NCBI GenBank assembly: GCA_049965775.1
Contig: JBMFVX010000169.1
Span: forward strand, 1-5,294
DNA: 5,294 bases
Origin: JABEVB01 sp049965775
GTDB taxonomy: Bacteria > Planctomycetota > Phycisphaerae > WQYP01
Reading direction: 5' to 3'
The notes under the pieces are model-generated. The model did no database searches, had not been told where the DNA came from, and saw nothing but the letters and a program-made list of their open reading frames with translations. Position numbers and translations under genes: made by a program. Positions 1 to 4,999 of this stretch are shown here, piece after piece (position 1 is the first letter of the stretch; each line of letters starts with the position of its first letter).

Positions 1-1606
1 GCAGTACACGCGCAACATGGCCACGGGTGCTTCCACCTGCCAACTGGCTATTATTCTGGTGGATGCCCGCCATGGCATATTGCCGCAAACGCGGCGGCAC
101 AGCTTTATCTGTTCGCTTCTGGGCTTGAGCCATCTGGTTGTGGCGATCAACAAAATGGACCTCGTTGATTACAGCCAGGAACGGTTCAACGACATTTGCC
201 GGGCGTACAGCGACTTTGCCGCCAAGCTCGACATTCGTGATGTGCACTTTATTCCCATTTCAGCACTTAATGGGGACAACGTTGTAGAGCCAAGCGCCAA
301 CATGCCGTGGTACCACGGCGTAACCCTGCTGAATCATCTCGAAACGGTGCATATTGCCGCCGACCGCAACTTTGCCGACTTTCGGTTTCCGGTGCAGCTT
401 GTGCAGCGGCCCAACCTCGACTTTCGCGGTTTTGCGGGCACGATTGCATCGGGCGTCGTCAAAAAGGGCGATGCCATTATGGTGCTGCCTTCAGGCAAAA
501 AGAGCCGCGTCAAATCGCTGGTGACGTTTGAGGGCGAACTTGCCGAAGCATGGTGCCCCATGCCCATCACCATCACCCTTGCCGATGAAATTGACGTAAG
601 CCGCGGCGACATGTTGGTGCATCCGGAAAGTGCCCCGCATTTCGGCCACGACTTCAAGGCGACTGTCGTTTGGCTTAATGAAAAGCCGCTGGACCTGACC
701 GCCGGCTACCTGATTAAGCAAACCACGCGCACCTGCCCCGGTGAAATTACGCTGCATCATGGCATAGACGTCAACACGCTGGAAGAAAAACCGCTGCCCA
801 CGCTGCACCTGAATGAAGTGGGCGTGTGCTCCATTTCGCTTACGCAGCCGATTGCCTTCGACAATTACCGTAAAAATCATGCGACCGGCTCGTTCATCAT
901 TATTGACCGACTCACAAGCAACACCGTGGGCATGGGCATGATCATCGGCCCCGAAGACAACAAAGGGCCGGTAGACCCCTGGACGCCGGCGCCCGCGCTT
1001 GCCGCCCAGCGACCGCACTCGCTGGTAACGGTCGCCCTGCGCCGCCAGCGGCTGGGCCAGCAGCCGGTGACATTGCTGCTAACGGGCCTCACAGGTTCAG
1101 GCAAGGCGACCATTGCATACGCTTTGGAGAAGGCGCTTTTTGACCAGGGCCGCATGATCAGCGTATTGCACGGGCAGGAACTTCGCCGTGGCATTACCAG
1201 CGACCTGGGTTTCAGTGCCGACGACCGTTCTGAAAACCTGCGCCGGGTGGCCGAGGTCGCGCGCATTCTCAACGATGCGGGGCTTATTTGCGTGTGCGCT
1301 TTGCTTGCGCCGCATGTGGCTGTGCGTGAAAAAGTGCGCAAGCTTATCGGCGCGGAGCGTTTTTTAGAGATTTATCTTTCAGCGCCGGTGGAGGTTTGTG
1401 CCCAGCGCGATCGTTCCGGGCTGTATAAACTCGCCGCCGCCGGCCAGGTTAAGGCGCTGCCGGGCGTCAACACGCGCTACGAGCCACCCGAAAACCCCGA
1501 CCTGGTGCTGCCCACGCATGAAATAAGCGTTGACGAAAGCGTGAAGCGAATAATCCATCTGCTGGAAGACCGCGGCCTGATCGGTGAGATTACCCCGCAA
1601 ATATAA
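1..1606 (+). CDS. cysNC: Bifunctional sulfate adenylyltransferase subunit 1 / adenylylsulfate kinase, 5' end outside window
   Basis: The frame is open from base 2 to the TAA at 1604-1606. The first visible residues (QYTRNMATGAS) lie just after the DTPGH (G3) motif of CysN GTPases, so about 100 N-terminal residues with the GTPase P-loop are missing; the ATG at 17 is internal. Counting from that Met, NKMD (G4) is at 45-48 and ISAL (G5) at 81-84, followed by the EF-Tu-like beta-barrel domains to about 320. An APS kinase domain follows from about 350: Walker A-like GLTGSGKA 357-364, LHGQELRRG 384-392, DDRSENLRR 402-410 and GLYKLAAAG 468-476. By family knowledge, the CysN part uses GTP hydrolysis to help CysD make APS from sulfate and ATP, and the CysC part phosphorylates APS to PAPS, in the cytoplasm. 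cysD would be expected upstream. Oddities are Ala at the Ser/Thr of Walker A (364) and His at the usual Asp of LDG (385), so kinase activity is uncertain. The family call is secure. Confidence 0.96.
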   Translation, partial: QYTRNMATGASTCQLAIILVDARHGILPQTRRHSFICSLLGLSHLVVAINKMDLVDYSQERFNDICRAYSDFAAKLDIRDVHFIPISALNGDNVVEPSANMPWYHGVTLLNHLETVHIAADRNFADFRFPVQLVQRPNLDFRGFAGTIASGVVKKGDAIMVLPSGKKSRVKSLVTFEGELAEAWCPMPITITLADEIDVSRGDMLVHPESAPHFGHDFKATVVWLNEKPLDLTAGYLIKQTTRTCPGEITLHHGIDVNTLEEKPLPTLHLNEVGVCSISLTQPIAFDNYRKNHATGSFIIIDRLTSNTVGMGMIIGPEDNKGPVDPWTPAPALAAQRPHSLVTVALRRQRLGQQPVTLLLTGLTGSGKATIAYALEKALFDQGRMISVLHGQELRRGITSDLGFSADDRSENLRRVAEVARILNDAGLICVCALLAPHVAVREKVRKLIGAERFLEIYLSAPVEVCAQRDRSGLYKLAAAGQVKALPGVNTRYEPPENPDLVLPTHEISVDESVKRIIHLLEDRGLIGEITPQI

Positions 1607-1731
1607 CCGCGCTTTTTAACCGGCATTTTTTCGCGTTCTGGCTGCAGTTGAGACCGTGTGTGTTGCCATAAGAGGGCAACCCGGCCCGCCAGCACCACCT
1701 CCGTTTATTGAGCTGCACTGATGGATTGATG
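1607..1731. other. Intergenic gap between convergent genes, one short hairpin, no clear terminator
   Basis: This gap separates the 3' ends of cysNC and the minus-strand small gene. It contains a perfect 6-base inverted repeat, GTTGCC (1662-1667) and GGCAAC (1675-1680), with a 7-base loop. No T-run follows on either strand, so it is not a standard intrinsic terminator. Two short T-runs (about 1612-1616 and 1625-1630) lie just after the cysNC stop, but I see no strong GC stem before them. A transcription end is likely here but is not shown by the sequence. Confidence 0.4.
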
Positions 1732-1968
1732 TTACTGAGCGCTTGGAGTTCCGCTAAGCAGCGTCAAATTATCTTCATCGGGCATGGGGTACCAATCAAC
1801 GGCAAATCCCTGTTTACGCGCCCACTCTTCAAGCTTGCGGGCAACAGGAAACGCATTCGGGCGAACCAATTCAATACGCTCATGCGCCTTCTCGGCGCCT
1901 CCTCCAAAATCGCGCTGCGGATATTCTTTCTCGCCGCTTGACGTTTTAGAAACAGGGCGTAACATCAT
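1732..1968 (-). CDS. Small uncharacterised protein, 78 aa
   Basis: I do not recognise this family. The frame starts with two successive ATG codons (1968 and 1965 on the minus strand) and ends with TAA at 1732-1734. It reads like a real protein: varied composition, several acidic and aromatic residues, an EKAHERIELVRP stretch near residues 26-37, a likely helix KLEEWARKQGF near 45-55, and a DWYPMPDEDNLTLL tail near 58-71. No signal peptide or membrane segment is visible, so it is probably cytoplasmic. No Shine-Dalgarno sequence precedes the ATGs, which counts against it. It is convergent with cysNC and divergent from the Sel1-repeat gene, whose possible promoter lies inside its first codons. 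The overlapping plus-strand frames (1708-1941 and 1784-1972) have poorer composition. It could be a remnant of a longer gene. Confidence 0.5.
   Translation of the reverse strand: MMLRPVSKTSSGEKEYPQRDFGGGAEKAHERIELVRPNAFPVARKLEEWARKQGFAVDWYPMPDEDNLTLLSGTPSAQ
1938..1965 (+). promoter_or_regulatory. Possible sigma70-type promoter for the Sel1-repeat gene
   Basis: TTGACG (1938-1943) matches five of six bases of the -35 consensus. TAACAT (1960-1965) matches four of six bases of the -10 consensus, with a 16-base spacer. Transcription would start near 1972, giving a leader of about 25 bases before the GTG at 1998. It overlaps the 5' end of the minus-strand small gene. The assignment is by pattern only. 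Confidence 0.35.
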
Positions 1969-1983
1969 TTAAGAGGCAAATAC

Positions 1984-1989
1984 AAGGAA
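1984..1989 (+). promoter_or_regulatory. Ribosome binding site that supports a GTG start
   Basis: AAGGAA ends 8 bases before the GTG at 1998. The ATG at 1990 is in another frame and meets TGA after three codons, so GTG 1998 is the only start that fits both the site and the open frame. Confidence 0.6.
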
Positions 1990-1997
1990 ATGACATT

Positions 1998-2939
1998 GTG
2001 AAATCCGCACGACCAAAGGGCCACACATCGCGGTTAGAGGCCGCAGCGATTGGTGGAAATACCGCTGCGCAATACAAAATCGCCACGCAATATCAGGCCG
2101 GGATAAGGCGAAGGAAAAGCATAAGAGAGGCGACAAGGTGGTTCCATTTAGCCGCCTCCGGAGGCCATCCTGCCGCCATGCTCCAGACGGGCCATTGCTA
2201 CATGCGCGGGACTGGCGTTAAGCAGGACCATACAATTGCCGCCGCTTGGTACCGTAAAGCAGCCCATCGCGGCAATGCTGAGGCCCAATTCCAACTCGGC
2301 TGGTGCTACGAATTTGCTATTGGTGTAAAACCATCCCGGACTGACGCCATCCGCTGGTACAAAAAGTCCGCCTTACGGTCACACGCTGGAGCGCAATCCG
2401 GTTTGGCTCGCTATTATCAAGAAGCAGGCGACTTCCGCGCCGCCGCCCGCTGGTGGCACAGAGCCGCTGATCAAGGTGATGCCAGGGCGCAATTCGACCT
2501 CGGCGAGCGTTTCGAACTTGGAGACGGCGTCGAGCAGAATGTTACCGAGGCTGCCAGGTGGTATTTAAAGGCGGCAAAGCGCGGGCATCGGATGGCCCAG
2601 TTTAATCTGGGCATTTTTTATTGCACTGGAAAGGGAGTCAAGAAAAACCGCGTCCAAATGGCGGCTTGGTGGCGGCGAGCCGCTCGGCAGGGCCACGCGC
2701 AATCCCAATACAACTTGGCCATGTGCTACGAAGCCGGCGATGGCGTCTCAAAGAGCCGGGCGAAAGCGGTGCGTTATTTTCAGTTGGCGGCCGCGCAACC
2801 TGTGTACACACCCCGCTTTAACCTCGAGCGAGTCTATCTTTGCGGTGGCGAAGAGCACGATGTTCGTAAGGCTCTCTCCGAAGACTCCGACATTGCGGAC
2901 GCGGCTCGTCCGGACCCCCGCCCAAATAAACGCTTATGA
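1998..2939 (+). CDS. Sel1-like repeat (TPR-related) protein, 313 aa
   Basis: After a basic 15-20 residue leader with no signal peptide, the protein is almost entirely Sel1-like repeats, each pairing an AQ..LG..Y helix with an A..W[YW]..AA..G helix. Approximate repeats are 21-56, 57-92, 93-128, 129-161, 162-197, 198-233 and 234-268, with a decayed eighth at 269-292. Most are 36 residues; the fourth (AQSGLARYYQEAGD...) is about 33 because its inter-helix loop is shortened. The C-terminal tail (about 293-313) is charged and proline-rich. Sel1 repeats form superhelical scaffolds for protein-protein contacts, so an adaptor or regulatory role is expected, but no catalytic domain is visible and the partner is unknown. 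Start is GTG with AAGGAA 8 bases upstream. The HNH gene follows on the same strand after 73 bases, so co-transcription is plausible. The family call is firm; the biological role is not. Confidence 0.92.
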   Translation: MKSARPKGHTSRLEAAAIGGNTAAQYKIATQYQAGIRRRKSIREATRWFHLAASGGHPAAMLQTGHCYMRGTGVKQDHTIAAAWYRKAAHRGNAEAQFQLGWCYEFAIGVKPSRTDAIRWYKKSALRSHAGAQSGLARYYQEAGDFRAAARWWHRAADQGDARAQFDLGERFELGDGVEQNVTEAARWYLKAAKRGHRMAQFNLGIFYCTGKGVKKNRVQMAAWWRRAARQGHAQSQYNLAMCYEAGDGVSKSRAKAVRYFQLAAAQPVYTPRFNLERVYLCGGEEHDVRKALSEDSDIADAARPDPRPNKRL

Positions 2940-2997
2940 GATGAGAAGACGATAATTGGCAGGGAACAAAGACCAGTTGCGGTTCGCCGCCGTACGC

Positions 2998-3004
2998 AAG
3001 GTGA
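2998..3004 (+). promoter_or_regulatory. Ribosome binding site that decides the start of the HNH gene
   Basis: AAGGTGA lies 8 bases before the ATG at 3013 and pairs well with the 3' end of 16S rRNA. The frame is open back to a TTG at 2956, but the conserved part of the family begins at about the ATG, so 3013 is preferred over the TTG. Confidence 0.55.
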
Positions 3005-3012
3005 CTTGGATA

Positions 3013-3804
3013 ATGACCGAACGCAAACATTGGACATACGATGAACTGCTGGTGGCTTTTCGGTTGTATTGCCGTACGCCCTTTGGCCGGTTGCATCGGC
3101 TGAACCCAGAAATCATTAAATTAGCACGCCTCATGGGTCGCACGCCATCATCAGTCGGCATGAAAGCCTGCAACTTTGCCAGCCTCGATCCGGTGCAACA
3201 GGCCCGAAAAATAAAAGGCCTCGCCAACGCCAGCCGGGATGATCGGCAGCTGTGGGAGGCATTCCAAACAAATGCCGAGGCCACCGCAGCAGCAGCAGAA
3301 GCCGCCTACGCTCGGCTCGTTGAATCGGATTCCACTTCGGACGAAACGCAAATCGCGTCCGAATCTGAATTGGTATTCCCGACTGGGCCAACCGAAATTA
3401 TCCGCACCATTCGCGCCCGGCGGGTACAAGGATTTTTCCGCGACGCAGTGTTGGCCAGTTATGAGTTTCGATGTGGCATCTCCGGAATCGCTATTCCCGA
3501 ATTGTTAAATGCCAGTCATATCATCCCTTGGCAGGAAGATGTAAAGCGCCGCGCCGATCCATGCAACGGGATTGCCCTGAACACCCTGTACGACCGCGCC
3601 TTTGATCGCGGCTTCATAACTTTCGATGAATCCTTGCACCTGGTACTTTCCGACCGTCTGAAAACGAAAAGACAACACCAAGAATATCCGGCCGTCCTCC
3701 AACAATGCTTCCACGCGATGGAAGGCAAAAAGTTAAATCTTCCCAAACGGTTCATACCTGATCCGACCGCACTGGCATGGCATCGGAAGGCCGTGTTTCG
3801 ATAG
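3013..3804 (+). CDS. HNH endonuclease, restriction-like, 263 aa
   Basis: The N-terminal part (about 6-60: HWTYDELLVAFRLYC, NPEII, GRTPSSVGMKACNFASLDP) is a conserved module seen in a large family of HNH proteins often annotated as restriction endonucleases. It is followed by a KIKGLANASRDDRQLWEAF segment (67-84), an Ala/Glu-rich helical linker (about 86-120), and a C-terminal HNH domain: FRCGISG 152-158, NASHIIPW 166-173 and CNGIALNTLYDRAFDRG 184-200. His169 and Asn185 occupy the first two HNH positions. The third, usually His in LHDRAFD, is Tyr193. By family knowledge such proteins are metal-dependent DNA nucleases, and target recognition would sit in the N-terminal part. It is cytoplasmic, with no signal or membrane segment. 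ATG 3013 was chosen for its RBS and family fit; TTG 2956 would add 19 residues. No methyltransferase is visible nearby, so if active it might be modification-dependent or defensive, which is inference. Confidence 0.9.
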   Translation: MTERKHWTYDELLVAFRLYCRTPFGRLHRLNPEIIKLARLMGRTPSSVGMKACNFASLDPVQQARKIKGLANASRDDRQLWEAFQTNAEATAAAAEAAYARLVESDSTSDETQIASESELVFPTGPTEIIRTIRARRVQGFFRDAVLASYEFRCGISGIAIPELLNASHIIPWQEDVKRRADPCNGIALNTLYDRAFDRGFITFDESLHLVLSDRLKTKRQHQEYPAVLQQCFHAMEGKKLNLPKRFIPDPTALAWHRKAVFR

Positions 3805-3856
3805 GCCTGCAGCGCAACATGCTCTCCCATATCCACGACCGCCCTGCCCATTTTCA

Positions 3857-4069
3857 ATGGCGCAACAAATCAGGGAAGCGACCAGTATTGACCGGCAGCC
3901 TGTGCCGTAATACGGCAACGGCACGGCCAGAAAAGCAAATCCTCGCCGAGGCCGAAAAGCGTATGATATGCTTAATCGTGCGGCAGCACGCATCTCCCTG
4001 CTTCAACACGAGGGCCGCGGTTCCGACCAATTTATAAACATCTTCGTGCCCTTGAGAACTTCGTGGTGA
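3857..4069 (+). pseudogene. Possible decayed small gene with an in-frame TAA
   Basis: One frame reads from ATG 3857 for 17 codons (MAQQIREATSIDRQPVP) to a TAA at 3908-3910. It then continues open for another 52 codons to TGA 4067-4069. The part after the stop has protein-like composition: RKANPRRGRK, a helix-like AYDMLNRAAARISLLQHEG, and a hydrophobic FINIFVPLR end. The in-frame stop falls in a 15-base palindrome (3903-3917). No RBS precedes ATG 3857, and I do not recognise a family. An ATG at 3968 could start a 33-residue peptide but also lacks an RBS. It may equally be chance. Confidence 0.2.
3903..3917. repeat. 15-base palindrome (7+1+7)
   Basis: TGCCGTA (3903-3909), A (3910) and TACGGCA (3911-3917) form a perfect inverted repeat with a one-base centre. 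There is no T-run after it. It could be a protein binding site or chance; it lies in the gene-poor gap after the HNH gene. Confidence 0.4.
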
Positions 4070-4096
4070 ACCCTAGTCGCTTGACTTACCAAACAT

Positions 4097-4110
4097 GCAA
4101 CAATTGTTGC
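4097..4110. repeat. Perfect 14-base palindrome, possible operator
   Basis: GCAACAATTGTTGC is identical to its own reverse complement. A TTGACT that resembles a -35 box lies at 4081-4086, so the palindrome would sit across the spacer and -10 region of any promoter there, a usual place for an operator. The -10 itself is poor (no TATAAT-like hexamer at the right distance), and the next gene is about 170-210 bases away. A palindrome of this length could also occur by chance in a window this size. Confidence 0.35.
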
Positions 4111-4269
4111 CCTCGGTTGGGGATCCATTATCTTGCGTTCCAGATCTTGTTAGCCGCACCTCTAGGCCTTAAACAAGCGAATCCCCCTGCCGAAACGCGA
4201 CGCTTGTGGCAAATGCTCGCCTTTTATCTAACCAGCCTCTACACTGAATTGTGAGAGTGCCGGTGTTTC

Positions 4270-4273
4270 GGAG
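4270..4273 (+). promoter_or_regulatory. Ribosome binding site for an ATG in a different frame from the membrane protein
   Basis: GGAG lies 6 bases before ATG 4280, the best start signal in the neighbourhood. The frame from 4280 (MSRSTLLQAIVPLT...) is not that of the membrane protein at 4321-4767 and ends at a TGA near 4449. This suggests that a single-base indel between about 4283 and 4321 separated the start from the body of the gene. Confidence 0.4.
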
Positions 4274-4320
4274 TTTGCCATGTCTCGCTCAACCCTGCTG
4301 CAGGCGATTGTGCCGTTAAC

Positions 4321-4767
4321 TTGCTCACTTACCTGCCCCGGCAGATGCGCCAGGCCCAACGCCGGGGTACGCTTACAGCATCCGGGCGCAACTGGCTGCG
4401 GCTGGGAATTGCAGCCGGCGCTGTCGCCTTGGCGGGAAGCGTCACGATGATTTTCTTGCCGGCCTCGGTTACCGGGGCAGGAACCGATCCCATGACTGTT
4501 GCGGCCGTCCAGAATAACAGACCGGAGGTACAGCAGTACAGAAATATTATTGCGATAGGCATGGCCTTCGGCGGGCTGATCACCACCACGTTGCTGGTCA
4601 GTTTGTGCACCAGTCCGCGCAGCGGCCTGCTGGAGGCCGGTGTATCCGAAACACCCGCACATCGCGCCGCTCGCATGCGAGCGATAGCTCTGGCGGCAGC
4701 CTGCGCCGGCTTCATCCTCATCATGTTAATGCTGCTGTTGTTTCCGAGGCTGATGTTGCGGCTTTGA
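4321..4767 (+). CDS. Uncharacterised membrane protein with three predicted helices, possibly frameshifted at its 5' end
   Basis: I do not recognise the family. From TTG 4321 the 148-residue product has a basic N-terminus (RQMRQAQRRG) and three hydrophobic segments: about 26-48 (LRLGIAAGAVALAG...), 75-97 (NIIAIGMAFGGLITTT...) and 120-142 (AIALAAACAGFILIMLMLLL). These are separated by a polar loop (about 50-74) and a second loop (98-119) ending in basic residues. By the positive-inside rule the N-terminus is probably cytoplasmic, and the protein sits in the inner membrane. Neither TTG 4321 nor ATG 4345 has an RBS. The frame is open back to 4255 without ATG, and the strong RBS+ATG at 4280 is in another frame, so the annotated start is uncertain and a frameshift is likely. 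Antisense frames on the minus strand are treated as shadows. The stop lies 6 bases before the MITE-like element. Confidence 0.6.
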   Translation: MLTYLPRQMRQAQRRGTLTASGRNWLRLGIAAGAVALAGSVTMIFLPASVTGAGTDPMTVAAVQNNRPEVQQYRNIIAIGMAFGGLITTTLLVSLCTSPRSGLLEAGVSETPAHRAARMRAIALAAACAGFILIMLMLLLFPRLMLRL

Positions 4768-4773
4768 GGCTAA

Positions 4774-4934
4774 GGCATGGTGACAAAATAACGTGACCCT
4801 TTTGGCTGGCTCTTTCGCCCGCTGGCGGCGTTGCTCGCTTGTTACGTATCCATGCGGACACGCGCCTCGCGAGCGTCATGCCGGTGGGCAAAATTCCTGC
4901 GGCATAATCGGTCAACTTATTTTGTCGCGATGCC
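4774..4934. mobile_element. MITE-like element, 161 bases, with 25-base imperfect terminal inverted repeats
   Basis: The left end (4774-4798) and the reverse complement of the right end (4910-4934) match at 21 of 25 positions. They share GGCAT at the outer edge, a GACAAAATAA core (4782-4791 on the left) and TGACC at the inner edge. Inside are nested pairs: GCCCGCTGGC (about 4817-4826) against GCCGGTGGGC (about 4880-4889), 8 of 10, and GCTCGC (about 4834-4839) against GCGAGC (about 4869-4874), perfect. The whole unit can fold as one long hairpin. It encodes no transposase; an open minus-strand frame (4721-4954) runs across it but overlaps the membrane gene and looks incidental. No clear target-site duplication is visible. 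It resembles a non-autonomous element moved in trans, or a structured repeat with another role. Ends are approximate. Confidence 0.6.
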
Positions 4935-4963
4935 TGACAGCCCGCAGGCCACACTTAGACCCC

Positions 4964-4993
4964 TTGCAGTGAACTACCCTTATAGGGTATTTT
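4964..4993 (+). promoter_or_regulatory. Possible promoter of mqsR
   Basis: TTGCAG (4964-4969) and TATTTT (4988-4993) form a weak sigma70-like pair with an 18-base spacer. Transcription would start at about the GTG at 5000, giving a very short or absent leader. A TTATAG at 4980-4985 is an alternative -10 without a good -35. Both overlap the palindrome at 4975-4989, so repression by a protein bound there would be direct. Confidence 0.3.
4975..4989. promoter_or_regulatory. Probable MqsA operator (autoregulation of mqsRA)
   Basis: TACCCT (4975-4980), TAT (4981-4983) and AGGGTA (4984-4989) form a perfect inverted repeat, 11 bases before the mqsR start. In E. coli the MqsA antitoxin binds AACCT-N3-AGGTT type palindromes in the mqsRA promoter. 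This site has the same layout and spacing, with a symmetric A-to-C change in each arm. The position over the likely -10 fits autorepression. A second palindrome, TTGTACAA (4992-4999), abuts the start codon. Confidence 0.6.
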
Positions 4994-4999
4994 GTACAA

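Larger units (their letters stand above)
3805..4279. other. 475-base gap with no confident gene
   Basis: No open frame here has both a plausible start and convincing protein composition. The 3777-4037 and 4063-4254 frames on the plus strand and 3733-3993 on the minus strand have no RBS, poor composition, or overlap with HNH coding. The stretch holds a 15-base palindrome at 3903-3917, a possible decayed gene (3857-4069), a 14-base palindrome at 4097-4110, and overlapping inverted repeats: CTTGTT 4146-4151 with AACAAG 4172-4177, and ACAAGCG 4173-4179 with CGCTTGT 4201-4207. It may be the remains of a lost gene. Confidence 0.5.

Noticed and set aside
491..1341. Long minus-strand frames (491-1018 and 877-1341) opposite cysNC
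   Set aside because: They are antisense shadows of a well-conserved gene and have no recognisable domain.
1662..1680. GTTGCC/GGCAAC hairpin as a terminator of cysNC or of the minus-strand gene
   Set aside because: There is only a 6-base stem, and no T-run follows on either strand.
2956..3012. TTG start adding 19 residues to the HNH protein
   Set aside because: The added residues do not fit the family N-terminus, and ATG 3013 has a better RBS (AAGGTGA at 2998-3004).
3924..3960. Direct repeat of GGCC(A)GAAAAGC type
   Set aside because: Two short, inexact copies within 40 bases; no array or regular spacing, so no sign of a CRISPR or iteron.
4063..4254. Plus-strand GTG-started frame of 63 residues with a CNNCC stretch
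   Set aside because: No RBS, no recognisable family, and it spans a palindrome and hairpin arms; the Cys pair alone is not evidence of a metal site.
4228..4724. Long minus-strand frames (4228-4662 and 4329-4724) opposite the membrane protein
   Set aside because: Low-complexity, Ala/Arg/Gln-rich products without domains; the plus strand gives three clear membrane helices.
4774..4934. The inverted-repeat element read as an integron attC site
   Set aside because: The ends lack the RYYYAAC and GTTRRRY core sites, and the inverted repeats begin with GGCAT instead.
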